64,000 nucleotides of DNA, from NCBI RefSeq assembly GCF_042477335.2, contig NC_091263.1, positions 73,706,501 through 73,770,500 of the forward strand, given 5' to 3'. This DNA is from Ovis canadensis. Lineage: Eukaryota > Chordata > Mammalia > Artiodactyla > Bovidae. The notes under the pieces are model-generated. The model saw only the letters and a list, made by a program, of their open reading frames with translations, ran no database searches and was not told the DNA's origin. Made by a program: the position numbers and the translations under genes. The stretch's first letter is position 1, and each line of letters begins with the position of its first letter. Positions 46,335 to 57,873 of this stretch are shown in pieces.

Positions 46335-46845
46335 AGATTACCTGCTCTACCTTGCTTCAAACCAGCAATCAGACTGCCTCGATTTCCATCAGGGTAGCTT
46401 CCTCTTTCTGGAAATTAGATGCATTCCAGGGCTTCAGGAGACGTCTCTTTAAAGTGGAAAATTACCTTTGTATTTTTCTGTGTAGGAAAATTACCTACAT
46501 GGGTGATGAGTTAGCACCTTAATGGAGGTACAGTGGTTACAGGCAAGTCTGAGTCAGTTTTCACCCTCATCCTCATCACATGACCCAGGGGAGATGCTGT
46601 TTCTGTCCTCTGGAAATATACAAGGTTTGTTAAGCCAGGTGTGCACATCACAGATATTGCAACCTTGTTGCAGGAGAAATGAAGTGAGGAAACCTCATCC
46701 TGTTTCTCTGTGATTGTCCAACACTGAAATTGCCAAATATCGTCCCGGACATTCATACTGGACAACACTAACCAAAGCAAGCAGGAACATCAGGCCTTTC
46801 CGCTTGTATCCACATAACGTGAATAATTAATCCTTCGTGCAATTG
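46335..46845. other. Intergenic sequence with no identified element
   Basis: Nothing identifiable was found on either strand. Confidence 0.45.
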
Positions 46846-46847
46846 TC

Positions 46848-46968
46848 TTTTTTTTTTTTTTCTTGGCTGTGCTACTTGGCTTGTGGGACCCTAGTTCCCC
46901 AACCAGGGATTGAACTTGGACCCTGGCAGTGAAAGTACCAAGAGTCCCAGGGAATTCCCCTTGCAGTT
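46848..46968 (-). repeat. CHR-type SINE with poly-T
   Basis: A T-run precedes ggctgtgctacttggcttgt, gggaccctagttccccaacc and gagtcccagggaattcccc. Confidence 0.75.
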
Positions 46969-47216
46969 GTCTCTTTTAAGCAAAGTAGAATTATAAAAAA
47001 GCTACAAACAAAAGTACATTATGTTATTGCTTACATTTATCTTGATTGGTGCTCTTTTCACCTGTATTTGGAATCAAGTTACTGACTAGCATCATTTCAC
47101 TTTAGCCTGAAAGACTCCCTTTGTTATTTCTTGGAATGCAGGTTTGCTAGCAACAAATTATCTCAGTTTTCGTTTATCTTGGAATCATCATCGCTCTCTC
47201 ATTTCTATGTTAGCGT

Positions 47217-47322
47217 TATCAGTTCAGTCACTCAGTGGTGTCCGACTCTCTGTGACCCCATGAACCACAGCAGGCCAGGCTTCCCTGTTCATCACCAACT
47301 CCCGGAGTCCTCTGCTCCAGCA
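47217..47322 (-). mobile_element. BovB 3'-end-like fragment, antisense
   Basis: The sequence tcagttcagtcactcagtgg, then cctgttcatcaccaactccc matches the antisense BovB 3' terminus. It stands directly before the long + strand BovB, so it is either a separate small copy or part of that element's 5' region. Confidence 0.65.
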
Positions 47323-47379
47323 CCTACAGTCTTGCTGGGGCTTCTCTTCCCTGTGGGGCCACCCAAGACAGACGGGTCA

Positions 47380-50300
47380 TGGTGGAGAGTGCTGACAAAA
47401 TGTGGTCCACTGGAGAAGAGAATGGCAAACCACTTCAGTATTCTTGCCTTGAGAACCCCATGAACAGTTTGAAAAGGCAAAAAGATAGGACACTGAAAGA
47501 TGAACTCTCCAGGTTGGTAGGTGCCCAATATGCTACTGGAGATCAGTGGAGAAGTAACTCCAGAAAGAATGAAGAGATGGAGCCAAAGCAAAAACAACAC
47601 CCAGTTGTGGATGCGACCGATGATGGAAGTAAAATCCAAAGCTGTAAAGAGCAATATTGCATAGGAACCTGGAACATTAGTTCCATGAATCAAGGCAAAT
47701 TGGAAGTGGTCAAACAGGAGATGGCAAGAGTGAACATCGACATTTTAGGAATCAGTGAACTAAGATGGACTGGAACGGGTGAATTTAACTCAGATGACCA
47801 TTATATCTACTACTGTGGGCAAGAATCCCTTAGAAGAAATGGAGTAGCCCTCATAATCAACAAAAGAGTCTGAAATGCAGTACTTGGATGCAATCTCAAA
47901 AACGACAGAATAATCTCTTTGTTCATTTCCAAGGTGAACCATTCAACATCATGGTAATCCAAGTCTATGCCCCTATCAGTAATGCTGAAGAATCTGAAGT
48001 TGGACAGTTCTGTGAAGACTTATAAGACCTTCTAGAACTAACACCCCCAAAAGATATCCTTTTCATTATAGAGGACTGGAATGCAAAAGTAGGAAGTCAA
48101 GAAACACCTGGAGTAACAGACAAATTTAGTCTTGGAATATGGAATGAAGCAGGGCAAAGACTAATAGAGTTTTGCCAACAGAACACACTGGTCATAGCAA
48201 ACACCCTCTTCCAACAACACAAGAGAAGTCTCTACACATGGACACCACCAGATGGTCAATACCAAAATCAGATTGATTATATTCTTCTCAGCCAAAGATG
48301 GAGAAGTTATATACAGTCAGCGAAAACAAGACCGGGAGCTGACTGTGGCTCAGATCATGACTTCTTTATTGCCAAATTCAGACTTAAATTGAAGAAAGTA
48401 GAGAAAACCACTAGACCATTCAGATATGACCTAAATCAAATCGCTTACAATTATACAATGGAAGTGAGAAATAGATTCAAGGGATTAGATCTGATAGACA
48501 GAGTGCCTGAAGAACTATGGACGGAGGTTCGTGACACTGAACAGGAGGCAGGGATCAAGATCATCCCCAAGAAAAAGAAGTGCAAAAAGGCAAAATGGTT
48601 GTCTGAGGAGGTCTTACAAATAGCTGTGCATAGAAGAGAAGAGAAAGGCAAAGGAGAAATGCAGAGTTCCAAAGAACAGCAAGGAGAGATAAGGAAGCCT
48701 TCCTCAGAGATCAGTCCAAAGAAATAGAGGAAAACAATAGAATGGGAAAGTCTAAAGATCTCTTCAAGAAAATTAGAGATACCAAGGGAACAATTCATGC
48801 AAAGATGGGCTTGATAAAGGACAGAAATGGTATGGACCTAACAGAAGCAGAAGATATTAAGAAGAGATGGCAAGAATACACAGAAGAACTGTACAAAAAA
48901 GATCTTCATGACCCAGACAATCATGATGGTGTGATCACCAACCTAGAGCCAGACATCCTGGAATGTAAAGTCAAGTGGGCCTTAGGAAGCATCTCTACGA
49001 ACAAAGCTAGTGGAGGTGATGGAATTCCAGTTGAGCTATTTCAAATCCTGAAAGATGATGCTGTGAAAGTGCTGCACTCAATATGCCAGCAAATTTGGAA
49101 AACTCAGCAGTGGCCACAGGACTGGAAAAGGTCAGTTTTCATTCCAATCCCAAAGAAAGGCAATGCCAAAGAATGCTCAAACTACCGCACAATTGCACTC
49201 ATCTCACACGCTAGTAAAGTAATGCTCAAAATTCTCCAAGCCAGGCTTCAACAGTACGTGAACCATGAACTTCCAGATGTTCAAGCTGTATTTAGAAAAG
49301 GCTGAGGAACCAAAGGTCAAATTGCCAACATCCACTGAATTATTGAAAAAGCAGGAGAGTAGCAGAAAGCATCTGCTCTGCTTTATTGACTATGCCAAAG
49401 CCTTTGACTGTGTGGACCACAACAAACTCTGGAAAACTCTGAAAGAGATGGGAATACCAGACCATCTGACCTGCCTCTTGAGAAATCTGTATGCAGGTCA
49501 GGAAGCAACAGTTAGAACTGGACATGGAACAGACTGGTTCCAAACAGGGAAAGGAGTACATCAAGGCTGTATATTGTCACCCTGGTTATTTAACTTATAT
49601 GCAGAGTACATCATGAGAAACACTGGGCTGAATGAAGCACAAGCTGGAATCAAGATTGCAGGGACAAATATCAATAACCTCAGATATGCAGATGACACCA
49701 CCCTTATGGCAGAAAGCAAAGAACTAAAAAAGAGCCTCTTGATGAAAGTGAAAGAAGAGAGTGAAAAAGTTGGCTTAAAACTCAACATTCAGAAAACTAA
49801 CATCATGGCATCTGGTCCCATCACTTCATGGCAAATAGATGGGGAAAAAGTGGAAACAATGAGAGACTTTATTTTGAGGGGCTTCAAAATCACTGCAGAT
49901 TGTGACTGCAGCCATGAAATTAAAAGACACTTGCTCCTTGGAAGAAAAGTTATGACCAACCTAGATAGCATATTAAAAAGCAGAGACATTACTTTGCCAA
50001 CAAAGGTCCATCTAGTCAAAGTTATGGTTTTTCCAGTGGTCATGTATGGATTTGAGAGTTGAACTATAAAGAAAGCTGAGCCCTAAAGAATTGATGCTTT
50101 TGAACCATGGTTTTGGAGAAGACTCTTGAGAGTCCCTTGGACTGCAAGGAGATCCAACCAGTCCATCCTAAAGGAAATCAATCCTGGATATTCACTGGAA
50201 GGACTGATGCTGAAGCTGAAACTTCAATACTTTAGCCACCTGATGTGAAGAACTGACTCATTTGAAAAGACCCTGTTCCTGAAAAAGATTGAAGGCAAGA

Positions 50301-50475
50301 GAAGAGGACAACAGAGGTTGAAATGGGTGGTTGGCATCACCAACTCGATGGACATGAGTTTGAGCAAGCTCCAGGAGTTGGTGATGTACAGGGAGGCCTG
50401 AGGTGCTGTAGTCCATGGGGTCGCCAAGAGTCAGACACGACTGAGCGACTGAACTGAACTGAACTGAACAGGCTC
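47380..50475 (+). mobile_element. BovB LINE, near full length, broken
   Basis: This is the longest BovB in the window. It runs from the endonuclease (GTWNISSMNQGKLEVV, ISELRWTGTGEFN; 47650-48400) through the linker and RT (SVFIPIPKKGNAKECSNYRT, FIDYAKAFDCVDHNKLW at about 49385, YADD at about 49690) to the CTGAACTGAACTGAAC 3' terminus at about 50470. Both catalytic regions are readable, but a nonsense codon at about 47872, several frameshifts (about 47930, 48020 and 49300) and a further stop at about 50060 divide the coding region into at least six frames, so it is not autonomous. Confidence 0.93.
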
Positions 50476-50494
50476 AATAGTTGGAGCCTCTGGG

Positions 50495-50602
50495 CTTATT
50501 TGCTCCACAGCACATGTGATTTTTCTGGGACCAAGGATCGAACTCATGTTTCCTGCACTGGCAGCAGACTCTTTACCGCTGAGCCACCAGGGTAGCCCCG
50601 TC
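50495..50602 (-). repeat. CHR-related SINE
   Basis: The sequence gggaccaaggatcgaactca, then accgctgagccaccagggta is an antisense tRNA-derived SINE end. Confidence 0.6.
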
Positions 50603-50609
50603 ACTCGAC

Positions 50610-50790
50610 TTTGGAGAGTTAAACCATGCTCATATTCTTGGGAAAGCCCAGTTGATCGTGGTAATAATTATTTTTATATGCTGCTGGATTTGGTTTGCTA
50701 ATATGCTATTGAAAATATTTGCATATATATTCATAAAACATACTGATCTGTAGTTTTTTTAACTTATAATGTCTTTGACTTTGACCCCAG
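50610..50790 (-). mobile_element. L1 LINE remnant
   Basis: The AT-rich stretch with tttttatatgctgctggatt and acatactgatctgtagtttt is the complement of L1 ORF2. It ends just before the ERV. Confidence 0.6.
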
Positions 50791-50812
50791 GTTACTAATG
50801 GCCGGGTAGGAT

Positions 50813-51343
50813 TGAAGGAGGAGACAGACAGAACTGGACTCCATCTTAGGCCAGACTGTGAACATTAGGCACAGTCACGCTCCCGGTGGACTCTGAAGCT
50901 TGTGCCCATTGTCTATAGAAATGCCACACCAATGGAAAACCAGACCCCCGATAAAAGAGCCACAGGACTTGGACTCTCTGTCGCCTAAAAGAATATGCTA
51001 ATGTTCTATGTAGCAGAAAAAAGTCGTAAATTCCATTGTTTATCGGGATATGACCACAGGCCTATTGATAAATGTCTGTTGTTTAACTGTCTAGGCTCAT
51101 GACACATGAATCATGGGTTAACTTTGATCGTATCTCTCTTTTACCTTGTCCAGGCTAGTTTCAGGGAATTTGCGGAGGTGGGTTTCAGCGTGTACACTTA
51201 GGGCATATAAGGTTTTCACGAAAACTGGTCGGGGTCCTTGGCTGAGAGGAGACTCTGCCTTGGGCCCGCCGGCGTAACAGACCGCGCTCCGCTATCTGCC
51301 TCGTCCTGAGTGAGTTTGCTGCCCGGAACACGCGGCTACAACA
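50813..51343 (+). repeat. ERV 5' LTR
   Basis: The LTR starts TGAAGGAGGAGACAG and ends CTACAACA, 531 bases. A CATATAAGG TATA box lies at about 51204-51212. The polyadenylation signal seen in the 3' LTR (AATAAA) is mutated here to AACAGA at about 51270. It aligns along its length with the 3' LTR once the BovB there is ignored. Confidence 0.9.
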
Positions 51344-51345
51344 TT

Positions 51346-51363
51346 CGGTGCATTGGCCGGGAA
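51346..51363 (+). other. ERV primer-binding site, tRNA-Gly type
   Basis: The site reads CGGTGCATTGGCCGGGAA two bases after the LTR. It is complementary to the 3' end of tRNA-Gly(GCC) except for the first base, where T has become C. tRNA-Gly priming is known from porcine and other gammaretroviral ERVs. Confidence 0.85.
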
Positions 51364-52020
51364 ACTCCTCACTTTGAGGAGACGAGTCCCACTTGGGACT
51401 GCTCCACAACCTTGTGGCTTGAAGCTTCTGGACGGGGGAAGGCGCCTTCTGGAATCCTTCTGGAAGGATTCTGCCTCTCAACGCCCGAACCTTTCACGTT
51501 AGCAGGTAGTAGACAGCAGCAGGGGAACTGATCGCTCAGGTGAGGAGGAACCCACCCGGCAGGGTGGAAGAGGGGGCCTGATCACCCCCCTGGGAGGGAC
51601 TAGAAGGGGCACAGACCCACAGGGGCCTGGAATAGACAGGCAGCAGTGATGGCTTTGTACACAGGTCAAGAGCGTGTTAGGGCTTAGCAAGGGAATTTGT
51701 GGAGGTCATTTAGGAGGTGTGTCCATGCTGTCTCAGGGGAAATTATTACGAAGCGATCACCAGGAAATTTTAGAAGAAACTGGGTTCTTGTGTGCGCGTA
51801 TTCTACGTTCCCCCAGGAGGTGCCCTGTCTGCTGCGAAACCCCCAATCCCTCAAACTAGTTAGGACAGAAAGAAAAAAAGGGCATCAGAGAGTACAAACT
51901 GGCCTTTCCAGGAGAAGCCTGGGACGTGGGGTATCTAACCCATCTGTGTTTTTATCCTCATCCAATGAAGCCCGCCGGCACAAGAATGACGTCTAAACCA
52001 TCAATGAGAAGGTAAGAAAA
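51364..52020 (+). other. ERV leader region
   Basis: This non-coding stretch separates the PBS and the gag start. A CAGGTGAGG at about 51538 could have been the major splice donor. No intact frame crosses it. Confidence 0.5.
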
Positions 52021-53840
52021 ATGGGAGGAAGCGCCATCTAAGGCAACTGTACTAGAAAATGTGATTAAAAACTTCGGAAAGTGATTTGACAGAATCTACG
52101 GGACAAAGATGACACCCAGCCGACTCCGCACTCTCTGCGAGGTCGAATGGCCTGCAATGGGAGTCAGTTGGCCACCAGAGGGTACCGTGGACTTAAATTT
52201 AATACAGACAGTCTGTGCCATAGTTACAGGAAAACCTGGACCCCCGATCAGTTCCCACACATAGACTCCTGGCTAGGGATAGCCCAGGACACCCCGCCCC
52301 AAAATGGGCCCTATTTTATATCCATAGTGGGGAAGGAAAGATATTAATGGCTCAAAAAGTAACCAACGATGAAAAGGAAATCTTACTGGACCCAGAGGGG
52401 GAGGAACTTCCCCCGCCACCATCCTGGATGGTGATCCCAAGCAACCACCGCTCCTGCGGGGCCAAGAGCCGCCCCACAGGGAATTGACCAGAGGCCGGTG
52501 AGCCTCCCAGCGTCTCCACTTCCCCCAGTCCTCCCGAGAGTCCCACAGGGTGTAGAGCCGCCATTCCGGCAAGCTCCAGCCTTAGTTGAAGGGATAACAG
52601 GCTACAACCCACCGGATTCAACCGCTGCTGACGTCATATGCCCCAAGCTCCATCCTCCACTCCCAGGAAGTACTACTGTACAAGGGAAGGGAGACACGAG
52701 TTAAGCAGAGGCTGTGCTCTGCCAGAGAGCCGGAGGGAAAGGCACCACCACAGAGGCCTCTCAGAGAAGCCCAGCAACCTCCGGTGCAAGGGGAGGACGG
52801 TAATTCCCATCAAGCTCCTGTAGCTTATTACTACCAGCCCTTCTCATCAGCTGAGACACTGAATGGACAAAAGCATACCCCCCCCCACTTACTCAGGAGA
52901 GCCACAAGCTGTGACTAGGTTGATGGAAACCATCTTTTGCACCCATCAACCAACTTGGGATGAGGTCATGCAATTATTGACATCTCTCTTCAGTACTGAG
53001 GAGAGGCATAGGATTAATATGGAAGCAAAACAATGGTTATGAGAGATGGTTCCAGGAGGTGTTGCAAACCTAGAAAAGCAGATAGAACAGGCCTTCCCTG
53101 CTGATAAACCTAATTGGGACTATAATACAGAAGAAGGGAGGATTCAGCTAGACAGATATAGTGCAGCCATTATACAAGGGCTGAAGAGGGGAGCCCGTAA
53201 GCCAACGGACACGTCAAACCTGCTGGGCTAATTCAGAAGGGGAATGCATCGCCTTCTGAATTTTATGAAAGGCTCTTCGAAGCCTATAGACTTCATACGC
53301 CTATAGACCCGGAAGCTGCGGGCTCTCAGATTGTTGTAAACTCAGGGTTCATCTCGCAGGCGTGCCCTGATATTAAACGAAAGCTTCAAAAGACAGAAGG
53401 GCTGCGATCCATGTCCAGCTCCCAATTAATTGAAATAGCAGACAAAAGTGTTCCTGAACAGGGACACAGAAATAAAAAAGAAATATGGAAAGAAATATAA
53501 AGAGGAACAAAAGAGAACAGGCTGGAGATTTGCAATGCTAGCCGCTGCACCAGGAAAGTCTATCTTGGGCCCTCCAGGAAAACCGCCTCCTGCTCCAGGG
53601 ACAGGACAGCCCTTCAACAGGTCCCAGCAAAGGCCCCGGGCCCCATTACAGCCAAACCTGTGTGCCTGGTGCCGAGGGTTTGGCCATTGGAAGAATGAAT
53701 GCCCTAAGGCAAGGAGGGAAGAAAAAGCTCCCACGGTTGTGGGACTTGCTGACTTGGAAGCTAAAGGACTGCTGGGGCTCAGAGATTTCAGGTCCCCCAG
53801 AGCCTGTGGTAACCTTAAACGTGGGGGACCAAAACAGTGA
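52021..53840 (+). pseudogene. ERV gag remnant (matrix, capsid, nucleocapsid)
   Basis: The likely start codon at 52021 begins MGGS, consistent with a myristoylated matrix protein, but a stop follows at the seventh codon. Matrix-like sequence continues in other frames to about 52370. Capsid sequence is seen at 53046-53231 (LEKQIEQAFPADKPNWDY) and continues, after a stop, in a major-homology-like region near 53240-53310. Nucleocapsid at 53448-53840 has one CX2CX3GHX4C zinc knuckle at 53661-53702, as in gammaretroviruses. Numerous stops and frameshifts make it a pseudogene. Confidence 0.85.
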
Positions 53841-54070
53841 CTTCCTGGTGGATACAGGAGCAGAACTGTCAGTAGTAACAAAGCCTGTGGCACCACTGTC
53901 CAAAAAGACTAGCACTGTAACTGGGGTATCGGGAGAAGACAGGATTAGATCATTTTGCCGGCCCAGAAAACGCCAGATGGGGGGACACCAGGTGCCTCAT
54001 GAATTCCTCTATGTTCCCGAGTGCCCAGTAGGGCACAAGGTTATTGGACCAGTCCAGAGACGAGGTGAGC
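53810..54070 (+). pseudogene. ERV protease remnant
   Basis: An open stretch contains the aspartic protease active site LVDTGAE, with DTG at 53851-53859, and the following flap-like segment. It lies in a different frame from nucleocapsid, whereas gammaretroviral gag and pro share one frame, so an indel has occurred. The C-terminus is lost at the deletion near 54040-54085. Confidence 0.82.
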
Positions 54071-54084
54071 CTGAGAATCCCAAC

Positions 54085-54830
54085 ACCTAAGACTCATCGG
54101 CAGGCCTGGGAGTTTTGGGGAGCTACTGGGTTTTGCAGAATCTGGATTCCAGGATATTCCCAAATGGCCCAGCCTTTATATGAACTGACAGGGCCTAAGG
54201 AAAATCCACTAAATTGGACTGAAAAACAACAAAAAGCCTGTGATGAACTAAGGCTGCCAGACCTTGCCAAGCCATTTCCTCTATGAGTAACCAAAAAGGG
54301 CAAGACAGAAATGGGAGTGTTAACTCAGTGTTGACGTGGGACAGGCCTGTAGCCTCTCTCTCCAGGCGGCTTGACAATGTCGCCACCGGGTGGCCAGGAT
54401 GCCTGCGGGCCGTTGTCGCGGTCGCCCTAGTCGCACGAGAAGCCACTAAGTTGACTTTAGGCCAAGGTCTGGTCGTAAGAGTCCCACACGAGGTCAACGC
54501 AGTCTTACGAGGAGATCCCCACAAATGGCTATCAAACTCCCGGATTACTCAATCTCAAGGGTTGTTGTGTGAAAACCCCAGCCTCCGTATTGAGCCTTGC
54601 CAGACTTTAAACCCAGCCACACTCCTTCCAGTGAGAGGGTGAACCTCCTCATGACTGTGGGGAAGTCTTGGAAGAAGTCTACACTAGAGACCCGACGTCC
54701 GAGACCAAGCGATTCCGGGCCCTGACTGGGTCCTGTATGCTGATGGTACCAGCCTGATAAAGCAAGGACAGCGGCTGTCGGCTTACGCTACGGCCACAGA
54801 AAAGACCGCCGTCGAGGCTGGCTCCTTGCC
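54085..54830 (+). pseudogene. ERV reverse transcriptase, C-terminal (thumb/connection) part only
   Basis: Protease sequence passes almost directly into the thumb/connection region of RT (EFWGATGFCRIWIPGY at about 54108; LSNSRITQSQGLL at about 54530). The fingers and palm, with the YxDD catalytic site, are absent from every frame here, an estimated loss of about 1 kb. Frameshifts near 54280 and a stop at about 54640 break what is left. Confidence 0.85.
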
Positions 54831-55200
54831 ACAACACTGGTCTGCTCAACGAGCCGAGCTACGGGCCTCGATTCGAGCACTCCAGCTGTCAAAAGGCAAG
54901 AGAGTAAACATCTTCACCGACTCCAGGTATGCCTTTGCCGCACAACATGTACACGGAGCTCTATATATGGAGAGAGGCCTCTTGACAGCTAGTGGAAAAG
55001 ATATCAAAAATAAGAAAGAAATTCTGACCCTATTACATGCTGTCTGGGAACCAGAAAAGGTTGCAGTCATACACTGCAGAGGACATCAAAAAGAGGATAC
55101 CCGCCAGGCTCGGGGAAACAGACAGGCAGATAAGACCGCTAAACAAGCAGCCGAGGGCATGGGGAACACAAGTGAGGCCCCTATTAAAACACTCCTATTG
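54720..55200 (+). pseudogene. ERV RNase H remnant
   Basis: An RNase H domain is readable: a YADGTSL-type first acidic motif near 54736, then AQRAELRASIRALQLSKG, TDSRYAF (Asp codon at 54919-54921) and CRGHQK near 55076. From 54826 the frame stays open into integrase. Confidence 0.85.
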
Positions 55201-56330
55201 GCAGAACTGCCTGAGCCAGCGTTGGACTCTCCAAAATACACTGAAGCCCCAAACCAACTAGCCAAAGTGGAAGGGGCTATTAAGACTGAAAAGGGATGGT
55301 GGGAAGAGCCAAGTGGCAAATTATTGGTACTGGAGGAACTGGCACCCACTCTGGTAAGCCAAACACACCAAGCGACCCACCTGGGCCATGATAAACTGGA
55401 ACAGCTAATTCGAAAATATTTCTTGGTTCCCCGCCTCTCTTCCCTATGCAGGACAGAATCTCAGAAGTGCACTGCCTGCTCACAGGTCAGTGCTGCCTCT
55501 CGGCACAGACAGAAACCTCCGGGGATTCAGCTGAAAGGCACGCTGCCCTTTGAACACCTGGAAGCGGACTGCACTGAAATGAAACCTCGCCGACGCTACC
55601 GTTACCTGCTGGTCATGGTATGTACTTCTCGGGATGGGTAGAAGCTTTTCCTACTCAGAGTGAAAGAGCATCAGAAGTAGCCCGGTGCCTGCTTAGGGAG
55701 ATAGTCCTCAGCTTTGCATTTCCTACCAGCATTGGATTGGACAATGGCCCGGCTTTCATAGCTGATGTAGGACAACAAGTAAGCAAAACTGTGAACATGA
55801 AATGGATGCTGCACACTGCATGCAGACCCAGAGTTCTGGCATGGGGGAGCGGACCAACCGGACCCTGAAAGAGACACTCTCCAAATGGATCATAGAGACT
55901 GTTCCTGGGTGGACTCGCTTCCGACGGCTCTGCTCAGACTCGGGATGACCCCACGGTCCCATGGCTACTCTCCATACGAAACTGTATACAGAGACCCCCT
56001 CCCATAATAAAACAGGTATCAACCAATCTGCCTCAGGTGAGGGGGGATGGGACTTCACAGCAGATGGAGCAGTTAGGTAAGATAATTAGTCAGGTAACTA
56101 AGTTTGTACAAGAAAGAGTGCAGTTCCCTTTGGGAGAACAGATTCATGAGTTTACGTCTGGTAACCAAGCATGGGTCAAGATTGGAAACGTGATTCCCTA
56201 GCCCCTCGGTGGAAGGGCCCTTATGCTGTTTTTCTAACTACCCCTACCGCAGTTAAAGTTGCAGGTATTGCCGCTTGGATCCCTCACACGAGGGTGAAGA
56301 GAGCATACCACGCAGACCCAGGAAACGCTG
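55200..56330 (+). pseudogene. ERV integrase remnant
   Basis: The zinc-binding N-terminus (THLGHDKL, KCTAC) lies at 55370-55480. The first catalytic acid is in DCTEM (about 55569), the second in GLDNGPAF (Asp codon 55740-55742), and the Glu codon is at 55848-55850 in another frame. The [12 protein letters not shown] segment (about 56200) is the GPY-type C-terminal domain. A stop at 55639 and at least two frameshifts separate the domains, so no enzyme can be made. Confidence 0.87.
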
Positions 56331-56399
56331 AGTGGACTACACAGAGGGACCCCGCTGACCCTCGAGAGACTAAGCCCATCCTTCAGGAGAAGAAAGAAA

Positions 56400-57817
56400 A
56401 GATCCCAGACGAGCCCCTTCAGGATGAGGCCGCACAATCAACTCCTGCCGCTCGGCCTCATCCACGTGATTTGAGTTCAACTTCCGTTTCAACTCAGGAC
56501 AATGTTTTCATCTCCTGGGCACATTCCTGCGCAGACTTCCGCAACACCTCCAGTTGCTGGGTGTGTGGGGCTCTGCCTCTGTCTGTGATGGATGGAATTC
56601 CTTGGTGGGTGTCTCCACCAGGGAGATTTTAAACCACTCAGGTCTTTTCTGGGATGACAAAAAGAGACTTTCCTTTCTCTTGCCAATCACAATCTCTCTC
56701 TGCTCTCTTGGTGTAAACCAGACCTACAGTCAATAGACCCAGGTCATGGGGTTACATTTTATATAAATGCCAGTTTCACAGAAGTAACAAAAGCCTCTAC
56801 CTCATATTTAAAGAGCAAAAAGGAAAAAGGCTCCCTGACCAGCAAGGGAGGACAAGCCTCTAGGTATGTTGAACAATTTTACCAAGTCTGGGATGAATAT
56901 TTCTGGAAGACCCCAGAAAAGGGTCAATTAATTACTCCCACCGCTATACGCTGGGAACAAAAAGAACATAGGGTAGGGTTTGGTGACCATCCCTTAGACC
57001 TGAAAGAACTAAAATCTATGGGATACCTATCCCCTGAACAATGTAAACAAACATTGAGGTCACATATCACCACAACCAGTCCATCCATTGGCCAGGCTCT
57101 GATTGGAAATATAACGCTGGAATCCACTGGGTAGCGCCCAATGGAACCCAATGGCTTTGTGGGCCTAACCTTTGGCCTTGGCTACCAATCGGCTGGGTAG
57201 GCTGCTGCACACTGGGATTCGCTTTTGCCCATGGCACCATAAAGCCTAACCTACAACAAGCCCTGGTAAATCTACTTATTTACATGCCAGGTGGACAAGG
57301 TCTCTGTTTCAATGGTATGAGTATATTGCTGCCTTATTCGTACCCTCTATAGGGACAAGAGATGTTATGATTGAAGTAGAGGCCTTGACTAATTTCACAA
57401 AACAGGCCCTGCTAGATAGCACAAAAGCCATCCAAGGCTTAAATGAAGAGCAAGTCCAAATGAGAAGAGCGGTAATGCAAAAGAGAATGGCTTTGGACAT
57501 ACAGCTGCTCAAGGAGGGACCTGTGCCATAACCAGGGTTGAATGCTGTGTATACATTCCTGGCTTGCCTGGCAGTGTATCAGCTGCTTTAGATGACGTGA
57601 AAATGCAGGTAAAAGCACTGTCGAATGGAAACATTCCTTTCTGGACTTTGGTTCTATCTTGGATGAAGGACAATTGGTGGAAAACTATATTAACCATTGT
57701 TATAGTTGCCTTGATAGTTCTGCTTTGTGGACCCTGCATTTTACAATGTATTATGAACTTTGTAACCCAAAGGTTGGCGGTGTTCTCCCAAATTGGTGGT
57801 CAGAGAGACAGGGTGTA
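56400..57817 (+). pseudogene. ERV envelope remnant
   Basis: A CWVC motif (56555-56566) marks the surface subunit. It lies in the same frame as, and less than 250 bases after, the integrase end, so the amino-terminal part of the surface protein is missing or deleted. The transmembrane subunit has a heptad-rich region at 57376-57510, a CX6CC motif at 57522-57548 in a shifted frame, and a hydrophobic membrane span within 57684-57743. The CWxC plus CX6CC pair indicates a gammaretrovirus-type Env with covalently linked subunits. Stops and frameshifts between these parts make it non-functional. Confidence 0.82.
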
Positions 57818-57861
57818 ATATATTCCTATCAGTGATGCTCATACTAGGAGTTAAGAGCATC

Positions 57862-57870
57862 AGGAGGGGT
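57862..57870 (+). other. ERV polypurine tract
   Basis: AGGAGGGGT immediately precedes TAA and the 3' LTR start TGAAGGAG, the position and composition expected of the plus-strand primer. Confidence 0.75.
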
Positions 57871-57873
57871 TAA

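Noticed and set aside
47217-47322. Terminal inverted repeat of the BovB at 47380-50475
   Set aside because: The fragment is complementary to the BovB 3' end, but BovB does not use terminal inverted repeats. A small separate antisense insertion or 5' variant is more likely.
54826-55641. 271-codon frame as a domesticated RNase H/integrase gene
   Set aside because: It ends in a stop before the second catalytic acid, lies inside a clear provirus with many other breaks, and has no separate promoter. Chance survival is the simpler reading.
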